From Fervidobacterium sp. (GTDB taxonomy: Bacteria > Thermotogota > Thermotogae > Thermotogales > Fervidobacteriaceae), in contig DPXZ01000094.1 in NCBI GenBank assembly GCA_003526765.1, forward strand, positions 1-6,605: a DNA stretch of 6,605 nucleotides. The letters are read 5' to 3'. Made by a program: the position numbers and the translations under genes. Position 1 is the first letter of the stretch; every line of letters starts with the position of its first letter. The notes under the pieces were generated by a model. It had not been told where the DNA came from. It worked only from the letters and a program-made list of their open reading frames with translations, and searched no databases. This document shows, piece by piece, positions 1 to 6,605 of this stretch.

Positions 1-3000
1 TATTTTGTCGAAGAGCCTACGAAGACTATCGGTTCAAAACCTATTTATCTTGCACATTTTCTGCCTGTTCGTGGTGTTTGGCTTGAAATAATGCTTAATC
101 TCAACGATGAGGTGTTGTATGCAAGGATAGACAGGAGAAAGAGGTTAAATTTCTTCTTGGTTTTGAAGACTTTGGGATTCAGTAGTGACTTAGAGATCCT
201 ATCACTCTTCCCAACGATTCTATATGTTGAAGACGATTATTCAAAACAATTCGAAGGTATAATATTACTTGAAGACGTAGTTACTAAGAATGGCAGTGTA
301 CTAGCCGAAAAAGGGGCTGTTCTTACATCAACTTTACTCGATATTCTCCGTGAGCATGGAATCGAAAAGATAAAAGTTGTGAACAAGTATGTTTTCAGAA
401 CATATGCAAAACTTAAGGAAAAGCTGAAACTATCACCCGATGAAGAAATAAGTGAGTTACGCGCATACATGGAAATAAACAAAGAGCTTAGACCTGGTGA
501 AGTCTTCAGATATGCAGCTGCAAAGTCTTATTGGAATAACCTTTACTTCAGCGAAGAAAAATTTGAGCTCTCTGAAGTTGGGCGCTACAAGATGAACAAG
601 AAGTTGACTAGTGCTTATAGAAATTACCTCATCGAGATTGAGGGTAGATCGAAGAGAAGCGTTGAGAATATAGAATACACCGAGAAGTTCAATGCATTGA
701 CCCCAATGGATATAGTACTTGTCACTAGGATGTTACTTGAGACAGAGAAGCACCCTGAAACTTTGGATACGAAAGATCACCTTTCAAACAAGCGAGTTAA
801 GACTGTCGGTGAATTGATAGGTTCTGAATTTGAAAGAGCATTCTCAAAGTCCGTGCATCAGATAGAAGAGAAACTTTCAACATACACGAGTTTAGACAAG
901 ATCCCAATTTCCAGTTTGATAAACTTGAGAAATGTGATTGCCTCACTGAATAGCTTTTTTGCAACTAATCCTCTGTCGCAGTTCATGGACCAAGTTAATC
1001 CGATTGCAGAGCTTACTCACAAGAGAAGGCTTACAGCAGTTGGGCCCGGTGGTCTAAAGAGGGAACGTGCAAGATTTGAAGTCCGTGACGTTCACCACTC
1101 CCACTATGGCAGGATGTGTCCTATAGAGACACCTGAAGGCGGTAATATCGGTCTCATCACTTCTCTATCCGTTTATGCAACGATAGATAAGTTTGGATTT
1201 CTCGTAACGCCTTACAGAAAGGTAGTAGACGGTAAGTTAACTGATGAGGTGGCTTACTTGGCCGCCGATGAGGAAGAGAATTATAAGATAGCTTCGGCAA
1301 CGATAGAAATAGATGATGATGGTTATATTGTCCAAGAGAGAGTGCCGGTTAGACACATGGAGAAGATATTGTATGTTAGTAAGGAAGAGGTAGAGTACGT
1401 CGATGTTTCCCCAAGGCAGATCGTTAGTGTTACAACTGCACTTATCCCATTTCTCGAACATGATGACGCAAACCGTGCCCTCATGGGTTCAAACATGCAA
1501 CGCCAAGGTGTACCTCTTGTAAAGCCCGAGGCACCGCTCGTTGGTACGGGTATGGAATATCATGCTGCGCTTTATTCGGGCAACATGGTGCTTGCAAAAC
1601 ATGACGGTATCGTCAAGAAATCTGATGGTAGAAGGATAGTAATTCACAGAACTAATGAAAATGGGGAACTAATGTATGACAAGAAAGGTAATCCAATTTT
1701 GGATGAATATGGATTACTGAAATACATTAGGTCAAATCAAGATACAGCAATTACACAAAGGCCCATAGTATCACCTGGAGATGTTGTGAAAAAGGGTGCA
1801 CCAATAGCAGATGGCCCCGCCACAGATAACGGCGAGCTTGCACTTGGTAAAAATGTGTTGGTTGCCTTCGTTCCTTGGGAAGGTTACAACTTCGAAGATG
1901 CAATATTGGTCAGTGAGGAATTGTTGGAAGAAGATGCATTCACTTCCGTACACGTTGAAGTATACGAGACAACTGCAAGAGAAACAAGGGTTGGCCCTGA
2001 AGAAATTACATCCGAGATTCCGAACGTATCGAAAGAAAATCTCAGAAATCTTGATGAAAATGGAATAATACGCGTTGGTGCATACGTTGGTAAACAGAAA
2101 TACTTCACATCCCAAGATATATTAGTTGGTAAAGTAACTCCAAAGGGTGGGAGTGACGCAAGTCCTGAAGAAAAGATAATGAGATCAGTGTTTGGTGAAA
2201 AGGGTAAGGATGTAAAAGATTCATCGTTGAGGGTACCCCACGGGGTAGAAGGAAGAGTGATTGGGGTTAATGTATTCTACAAAGAAGAAGTTGGAGACCT
2301 TGGCCCCGGTGTAAATACACTGGTGAGAGTCTATGTTGCCACGAGAAAACCACTCGATGTTGGTGACAAGTTGGCAGGTAGGCATGGGAATAAAGGTGTC
2401 GTTTCTATGATCCTTCCGAAAGAAGATATGCCATTTCTGCCTGATGGAACACCTGTTCAAGTTGTATTGAGTCCACTAGGCGTTCCATCACGTATGAACA
2501 TCGGTCAAGTGCTTGAGACATCACTTGGATGGCTAGCAAAACTCACAAATAGGCATTTTGCGACACCGGTCTTCGATGGTGCAAAGGAAGATGACATACT
2601 ACCAGAATTGTACAATATTAGGAAATCTCTCAACTTACACTACGGTGATGATCCTGAGAATCCATCTGGAAAGGTAACCTTGAGAGACGGTAGGACAGGA
2701 AAAGAATTTGATTCTCCAATATTGGTAGGTTACATGTACATTATGAAATTAGTGCACATAGCTCGAGATAAGATTCACGCACGTGCAACTGGGCCATACT
2801 CTCTGATTCATCAACAACCACTCGGTGGTAAGGCGCAATTTGGTGGTCAAAGGTTTGGAGAAATGGAAGTCTGGGCACTGGAAGCTTACGGTGCATCGTA
2901 CACACTTAATGAAATGCTTACAGTAAAAAGTGACGATATCAAAGGGCGTACAGAAGTGTATAAAGCAATAATGAAAAGGAAGAACTTGCCAGAACCTGGA

Positions 3001-3105
3001 CTACCTGAAAGTTTCAAAGTACTCGTCAGAGAACTTAAAGGACTCGCGCTTGATGTCAGAGTCTACGATGAGAGTGGCAATGAGATAGATATTGAAAAAT
3101 TGTGA
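1..3105 (+). CDS. rpoB: RNA polymerase beta subunit RpoB, 5' end missing
   Basis: Beta subunit of the DNA-dependent RNA polymerase core. It forms one side of the active-site cleft, the lobe, the flap and the wall. The frame is open from base 1, so the ATG at 91 is internal: the codons before it encode conserved beta sequence (VRGVWLEI, matching E. coli YRGSWLDF near residue 173). About 1034 codons are present, and roughly 150 N-terminal residues lie upstream. In order: RIDRRKR (about 121-141); RPGE and NLYF blocks (about 490-550); the rifampicin/fork region (about 961-1080); CPIETPEG (about 1117-1140); FED at 1891-1899 (E. coli E813/D814); GPEEIT and the flap (about 1990-2300); [11 protein letters not shown] at 2365-2397 with the active-site lysines at 2368 and 2392 (E. 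coli K1065, K1073); [10 protein letters not shown] (about 2479-2508); and the C-terminal clamp block [20 protein letters not shown] (2824-2883). The large E. coli insertion after the flap is absent. It ends TGA-TAG at 3103-3108. rpoC follows after 124 bp, presumably in the same transcript. Confidence 0.98.
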   Translation, partial: YFVEEPTKTIGSKPIYLAHFLPVRGVWLEIMLNLNDEVLYARIDRRKRLNFFLVLKTLGFSSDLEILSLFPTILYVEDDYSKQFEGIILLEDVVTKNGSVLAEKGAVLTSTLLDILREHGIEKIKVVNKYVFRTYAKLKEKLKLSPDEEISELRAYMEINKELRPGEVFRYAAAKSYWNNLYFSEEKFELSEVGRYKMNKKLTSAYRNYLIEIEGRSKRSVENIEYTEKFNALTPMDIVLVTRMLLETEKHPETLDTKDHLSNKRVKTVGELIGSEFERAFSKSVHQIEEKLSTYTSLDKIPISSLINLRNVIASLNSFFATNPLSQFMDQVNPIAELTHKRRLTAVGPGGLKRERARFEVRDVHHSHYGRMCPIETPEGGNIGLITSLSVYATIDKFGFLVTPYRKVVDGKLTDEVAYLAADEEENYKIASATIEIDDDGYIVQERVPVRHMEKILYVSKEEVEYVDVSPRQIVSVTTALIPFLEHDDANRALMGSNMQRQGVPLVKPEAPLVGTGMEYHAALYSGNMVLAKHDGIVKKSDGRRIVIHRTNENGELMYDKKGNPILDEYGLLKYIRSNQDTAITQRPIVSPGDVVKKGAPIADGPATDNGELALGKNVLVAFVPWEGYNFEDAILVSEELLEEDAFTSVHVEVYETTARETRVGPEEITSEIPNVSKENLRNLDENGIIRVGAYVGKQKYFTSQDILVGKVTPKGGSDASPEEKIMRSVFGEKGKDVKDSSLRVPHGVEGRVIGVNVFYKEEVGDLGPGVNTLVRVYVATRKPLDVGDKLAGRHGNKGVVSMILPKEDMPFLPDGTPVQVVLSPLGVPSRMNIGQVLETSLGWLAKLTNRHFATPVFDGAKEDDILPELYNIRKSLNLHYGDDPENPSGKVTLRDGRTGKEFDSPILVGYMYIMKLVHIARDKIHARATGPYSLIHQQPLGGKAQFGGQRFGEMEVWALEAYGASYTLNEMLTVKSDDIKGRTEVYKAIMKRKNLPEPGLPESFKVLVRELKGLALDVRVYDESGNEIDIEKL

Positions 3106-3125
3106 TAGTCGATGGTTTCTCGAAA

Positions 3126-3156
3126 TTTTCAACTTTTTTCAACTTATTTTCACCTT
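3126..3156 (+). repeat. Tandem 10-bp repeat, pyrimidine-rich, in the rpoB-rpoC spacer
   Basis: TTTTCAACTT occurs twice back to back (3126-3135 and 3136-3145). After one extra A it occurs a third time with a single mismatch, TTTTCACCTT (3147-3156). The block lies 18 bases after the last stop codon of rpoB. It is pyrimidine-rich on the sense strand, whereas the flanking genes are purine-rich. No function is known to me for this element. It has a T6 run (3134-3139), but only a 4-bp TCGA/TCGA stem (3109-3112 with 3120-3123) precedes it, so it does not look like a terminator. Confidence 0.7.
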
Positions 3157-3173
3157 TGATCTGTGTAATTGCA

Positions 3174-3207
3174 CGTACCGCATAAAACTTGGTACGGGAT
3201 GACCCCG
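3174..3207 (+). promoter_or_regulatory. Candidate RNA hairpins upstream of rpoC
   Basis: CGTACC (3174-3179) and GGTACG (3191-3196) are perfect complements and can form a 6-bp stem with an 11-base A/T-rich loop. CGGG (3195-3198) and CCCG (3204-3207) can form a second, smaller stem. The two stems share bases 3195-3196, so they could not both form in full. They sit 9 or more bases upstream of the rpoC Shine-Dalgarno. There is no U tract after either stem, so a terminator is unlikely. A role in mRNA processing, stability or rpoC translation is possible but is only inferred from position. Confidence 0.35.
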
Positions 3208-3215
3208 ACGTTAAG

Positions 3216-3222
3216 AGGAGGG
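3216..3222 (+). promoter_or_regulatory. Shine-Dalgarno site of rpoC
   Basis: AGGAGGG is a near-perfect complement of the 16S rRNA 3' end. Its GGAGG core ends 8 bases before the ATG at 3230, which is normal spacing, but only 4 bases before an out-of-frame ATG at 3226. The spacing and the reading frame both select 3230 as the rpoC start. Confidence 0.9.
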
Positions 3223-3229
3223 AAAATGA

Positions 3230-6200
3230 ATGAGTTCTTCATTCAAGAGGAAGATTGCCAGCGTAAAAGTTAATATCGCTTCTCCAGAAGTGATAAGAAA
3301 GTGGTCAAGCGGAGAGGTAAAGAAGGCAGAAACGATCAATTATCGTACATTCAAGCCAGAAAAAGAAGGGCTCTTTTGTGAAAAGATATTTGGGCCAGTA
3401 AAAGATTACGAATGTGCTTGTGGAAAATACAGTGGAAAGAAGTACGAAGGTACCGTGTGTGAGAAATGTGGAGTTCGTGTTGAATCAAAAGATGCACGAA
3501 GAAGAAGATTTGGACACGTGGAACTTGCCGCACCTGTAACACATGTCTGGTATCTAAAGAATACACCAAGTGTGATAGCGACTTTACTTGATATGACGGT
3601 AAAAGATGTGGAAAACATAGTGTACTTCGGTAGCAGAAGAATAAATGAAAGAGTTCTAATTATAACTGATCCGAAGAATACTCCATTTCCAAAAGGTTCT
3701 ATATTGGATCAAACGGAGTATGAAATTTACGCAAAAAAATGGGATTTTGAAGTTTCTCCGGCTCATATCATAAAGGATCCAAAATCACCGTTGGTCTCTG
3801 AAATAGATGGAGAAGTACAAATCAAACGTGAAAGGTCCCATACAGATAGAGATATATACTGGATTAGTGTTAGAAACATTGTAAGGGCAGAATTGAGAGT
3901 CTTAAGCGGTATGGAGATTAGATTCAAAGATGGTGAGAGCGTAAATCAAGGTGACGAGATAGTACCGGAGAGACGCGTCGAGGCAATTTATGCACCATTC
4001 GACGGAAATATAGAAGTGGACCAATTCTCAGAGACGATAACGATCAATCCTTTACCAACGAGTAAGAACACACCGATCACATTTTCTCTTCCATACGGTG
4101 TGAGAGTGCTTGTAAAGAACGGAGATAAAGTAAAGAAAGGTCAACAACTGACGACTGAAACAGTGTTGTCGAGTATTACGGCACCCGTATCTGGTACAAT
4201 CAAGTACAGTAAACAATTGAACTTGAGACCATTAGAAAATGGAATGTATGAAGTTATTACAACTGGTACTCTATACATCGAGAATGTACAGCAAGTCAAG
4301 AACTATCCCGTTTTTGAAGGTGCAACAATATACGTACAAGATGGCGATGTTGTAAAAGCCGGTGATGAGTTAGCCGATAAGTTCCTCTTTGAAGGTGAAA
4401 AGCTAACATCTGAAGAATACAAATTGTTCAGTCAGTACTACCACGATATGTTTGATCACGAAGAGCAAGAAGAGCACGATAAACCCATAATGGTTGTAAC
4501 AAGTATAGATCCAGAAGTCGCTCAAGAAACTGGATTATCGATTGGACAAATAATTACCCAGCAAGATTATGAAGCATATAGCTTGATATATCCTGGAAAG
4601 ATCGAAGCAGAAACAGGCGCAGCTGCCATTAAGAAACTGTTGGAACAGCTAAATCTGGAAGTAACAATGGCAGAATTGGAAGCAGAATTGAAGAAAACAC
4701 CAAAAAGTAGTATGAGGGCCAAGAAACTTCTAAAAAAGCTTACTATCGTAAAAGATATGATAGGAAGTGGTACAAAACCTGAGTGGATGGTATTAGAAGC
4801 ATTACCGGTTGTTCCACCAGAAATACGCCCTATGATCCAAATCGATGGTGGAAGATTTGCTACAACTGATTTGAATGATCTTTATAGAAGAGTGTTGATG
4901 AGAAATAACAGACTCAGAAAACTATTGGAAATGAATGCACCGGAAGTCATCATAAAGAATGAAAAACGTATGTTGCAAGAGGCTGTTGATAACCTCATAT
5001 TCAACGGCAAGATTGGTAAGGCCTACGTCGATAGAAATGGAAGGGCGTTAAAATCTTTGACGGATCTGATAAGAGGCAAGAAAGGACGATTTAGAAGAAA
5101 TCTACTCGGTAAGCGTGTTGATTATTCTGGTCGTGCAGTTATCGTCGTCGGTCCTCACCTCAAAATACACGAATGTGGTTTGCCAAAGAAGATGGCTCTC
5201 GAACTTTTTGAACCATTTGTTATTGCCGAGCTTTCTAAGGAAGAAAACGTTGAAGCAACGCAACCAAAAGTCAAGAAATATAGGAAAGAATTGCAAAGGG
5301 AAGACCCGAAGGCTTGGGAAAAGTTGGAAAAAGTTATTCAAGGAAGGGTTGTACTACTAAACAGAGCACCAACTCTTCATAGGATGTCAATCCAGGCATT
5401 CGAACCAAAATTAATAGAGGGTAATGCCATACAGTTGCATCCGCTTGTATGTCCACCATTCAATGCGGACTTCGACGGTGACCAGATGGCAGTTCATCTA
5501 CCTCTATCACCGGCTGCTCAAGCAGAGGCAAGGCTCTTGATGCTTTCAAGATACAACATCATATCGCCTGCACATGGAAAACCAATATCGATGCCTAATA
5601 AGGATATCGTTGCTGGAGTGTATTATTTGACAATGGTTGGAAAGAACTTCGATTCAATTCAACCAGAGCAAATAAAATGGCGATTTGCAACTGCTGAAGA
5701 AGCTGAATTGGCATATGATTTTGGATACATAACACTTCAAGAGCCAATTCTTATACCCATAAATGGGAAGATAACAAAGACAACATTTGGACGATTGATA
5801 TTTAACCACATACTTCCAGATGAACTGAAGGATTATGCGAGAGCCTTTGGAAAGAAAGCCATAGGAGAGGTAGTTTATAAGACATTTAAGCTGCACGGAA
5901 TTGATCGAACTGCTGATCTGTTAGATGATATAAAGACCCTCGGTTTCCATTACGCAACGGTCTCTGGGCTCACGATAAGTTTGAAAGATTTCATGATTTC
6001 TCCAAAGAAACAGGAAATAATTGATGCTGCAATGAAGAAAATTGATCAGATCGAACGGTTGTATGATGAAGGGTTACTAAGCGATGATGAAAAATACAAT
6101 GAAACGATAAAGGTTTGGAACAACGCTACAAAGAGGGTACAAGACGAAACTTATCGCTACATCGGAGAAAATCCATTCAATCCAGTATTTATAATGATCG

Positions 6201-6605
6201 ACTCAGGAGCAAGGGGAAATAGCGACCAATTGAAACAACTTTCAGGAATGAGAGGTCTTATGGCGGATCCATCAGGTAAGACCATAGAAATCCCAATAAC
6301 ATCGAATTTCCGTGACGGTCTCTCTGTGCTCGAATTCTTCATTAGTACGCACGGTGCTAGGAAAGGATCAGCGGACACTGCATTGAGGACGAGTTCTGCA
6401 GGTTACTTGACTAGAAGATTGGTCGACGTTGTACAGAGTGTTGTGATAAGTGAACCAGATTGCGGTACGCATGAAGGAATAAGAGCAAGGGTCTTTAAGA
6501 ACGCAGATTCCGACGAACCTATCGAAAAATTGGAAGATTTTATATTTGGAAGGCTACTTTCAAAGGAGATATATGAACCGGGAACTGGAAATGTCTTGGT
6601 CAATC
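3230..6605 (+). CDS. rpoC: RNA polymerase beta' subunit RpoC, 3' end missing
   Basis: Largest core subunit of RNA polymerase, which carries the catalytic magnesium. The start is fixed: the in-frame codon just before ATG 3230 is TGA (3227-3229), and AGGAGGG is well placed. The frame stays open for 1125 codons to the window edge. In order by residue: FKRK and [10 protein letters not shown] at the N-terminus; first zinc site C62, C64, C77, C80; a lineage-specific insertion at about 168-417; clamp helices that bind sigma (about 548-592); the switch-2 region with [17 protein letters not shown] (619-635); NRAPTLHR (711-718); catalytic NADFDGDQ with D747, D749, D751 (E. coli D460/462/464, T. thermophilus D739/741/743); secondary-channel rim helices (about 928-978); FNPVFIM..SGARG (983-995); bridge helix (about 1033-1068) with HGARKG at 1041-1046; and the first cysteine of the second zinc site in DCGTHEG. 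The trigger loop, the other three cysteines of that site and the C-terminus are beyond the window. All visible catalytic residues are intact. Confidence 0.98.
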   Translation, partial: MSSSFKRKIASVKVNIASPEVIRKWSSGEVKKAETINYRTFKPEKEGLFCEKIFGPVKDYECACGKYSGKKYEGTVCEKCGVRVESKDARRRRFGHVELAAPVTHVWYLKNTPSVIATLLDMTVKDVENIVYFGSRRINERVLIITDPKNTPFPKGSILDQTEYEIYAKKWDFEVSPAHIIKDPKSPLVSEIDGEVQIKRERSHTDRDIYWISVRNIVRAELRVLSGMEIRFKDGESVNQGDEIVPERRVEAIYAPFDGNIEVDQFSETITINPLPTSKNTPITFSLPYGVRVLVKNGDKVKKGQQLTTETVLSSITAPVSGTIKYSKQLNLRPLENGMYEVITTGTLYIENVQQVKNYPVFEGATIYVQDGDVVKAGDELADKFLFEGEKLTSEEYKLFSQYYHDMFDHEEQEEHDKPIMVVTSIDPEVAQETGLSIGQIITQQDYEAYSLIYPGKIEAETGAAAIKKLLEQLNLEVTMAELEAELKKTPKSSMRAKKLLKKLTIVKDMIGSGTKPEWMVLEALPVVPPEIRPMIQIDGGRFATTDLNDLYRRVLMRNNRLRKLLEMNAPEVIIKNEKRMLQEAVDNLIFNGKIGKAYVDRNGRALKSLTDLIRGKKGRFRRNLLGKRVDYSGRAVIVVGPHLKIHECGLPKKMALELFEPFVIAELSKEENVEATQPKVKKYRKELQREDPKAWEKLEKVIQGRVVLLNRAPTLHRMSIQAFEPKLIEGNAIQLHPLVCPPFNADFDGDQMAVHLPLSPAAQAEARLLMLSRYNIISPAHGKPISMPNKDIVAGVYYLTMVGKNFDSIQPEQIKWRFATAEEAELAYDFGYITLQEPILIPINGKITKTTFGRLIFNHILPDELKDYARAFGKKAIGEVVYKTFKLHGIDRTADLLDDIKTLGFHYATVSGLTISLKDFMISPKKQEIIDAAMKKIDQIERLYDEGLLSDDEKYNETIKVWNNATKRVQDETYRYIGENPFNPVFIMIDSGARGNSDQLKQLSGMRGLMADPSGKTIEIPITSNFRDGLSVLEFFISTHGARKGSADTALRTSSAGYLTRRLVDVVQSVVISEPDCGTHEGIRARVFKNADSDEPIEKLEDFIFGRLLSKEIYEPGTGNVLVN
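3731..4480 (+). other. Lineage-specific insertion in beta' with barrel-sandwich-like repeats
   Basis: Residues about 168-417 of RpoC have no counterpart in E. coli beta'. They fall between the first zinc region and the clamp helices, where Thermus and Thermotoga are known to carry an insertion built of sandwich-barrel hybrid motifs. The catalytic D747 is 287 residues further along than in E. coli but only 8 further than in T. thermophilus, which fits an insertion of similar size. Three units are visible. Each has an 'AP..G.I' type strand pair (about 186-198, 252-263, 315-325) and a 'V...GD.V..G..L' type turn (about 228-244, 289-307, 364-381), as in biotinyl/lipoyl-like folds. No lysine is placed in the biotinyl or lipoyl attachment context, so a covalent cofactor is unlikely. 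In Thermus the insertion projects from the clamp; a role here is inferred only by analogy. Confidence 0.75.

Noticed and set aside
91..93. ATG at 91 as the start of rpoB
   Set aside because: The same frame is open back to base 1 and encodes conserved beta residues (VRGVWLEI), and there is no Shine-Dalgarno before 91. It is an internal methionine of a gene cut by the window edge.
1771..2115. Antisense reading frames of about 70-114 codons within rpoB and rpoC
   Set aside because: They lie wholly opposite highly conserved polymerase codons, lack Shine-Dalgarno sites and recognisable motifs, and are explained by the codon use of the sense genes.
3109..3139. Intrinsic terminator after rpoB
   Set aside because: A T6 run is present, but the only stem before it is 4 bp (TCGA/TCGA) and ends about 10 bases away. 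Termination here would also cut off rpoC.
3112..3159. Small ORF of 15 codons in the spacer as a possible leader peptide
   Set aside because: It starts with ATG and ends with TGA, but no Shine-Dalgarno precedes it, its codons merely read through the pyrimidine repeat, and it has no run of any regulatory amino acid.
3156..3186. Possible promoter for rpoC: TTGATC (3156-3161) and CATAAA (3181-3186)
   Set aside because: Each box matches only 4 of 6 consensus bases and the spacing is 19 bp. In an A/T-rich spacer this is expected by chance; transcript start mapping would decide.
3230..6605. Frameshift or break in rpoC, since no full-length ORF closes in the window
   Set aside because: I read the frame through every line to base 6605. 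It has no stop and keeps conserved beta' blocks in order, so the gene is simply truncated by the window.

Overview
The window is a piece of the bacterial RNA polymerase operon: the 3' part of rpoB (beta subunit), a 124-bp spacer, and the 5' two thirds of rpoC (beta' subunit), all on the + strand. Both genes are cut by the window edges. rpoB is already in frame at base 1, and rpoC is still open at the last base. No other gene on either strand has support.

The organism is most likely a thermophilic bacterium of the Thermotogota, perhaps near Fervidobacterium or Thermosipho. I infer this from the Thermotoga-like wording of conserved blocks in both subunits, the large insertion near the beta' N-terminus (shared in kind with Thermus and Thermotoga), the moderately low G+C with many AGA/AGG arginine codons, and the Lys/Glu-rich proteins. 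This rests on remembered family sequences, not on a search, so the genus is uncertain.

Layout: 1-3105 rpoB, missing roughly 150 N-terminal residues and ending in a tandem TGA-TAG stop; 3106-3229 spacer, with a pyrimidine-rich block of 10-bp repeats, a GGTACG/CGTACC hairpin and a strong Shine-Dalgarno; 3230-6605 rpoC, read by hand without frameshift or stop for 1125 codons. Together the two subunits form the catalytic core. Beta supplies the rifampicin pocket, the FED residues and the two active-site lysines. Beta' supplies the first zinc site, the clamp helices, the Mg-binding DFDGD loop, the secondary-channel rim and the bridge helix. The trigger loop and most of the second zinc site lie beyond the right edge.

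This is core housekeeping DNA and I see no new system. The points that reward a second look are in the beta' insertion (three barrel-sandwich-like repeats, with an apparent second copy of the flanking segment), the rifampicin pocket substitutions and the rpoB-rpoC spacer.
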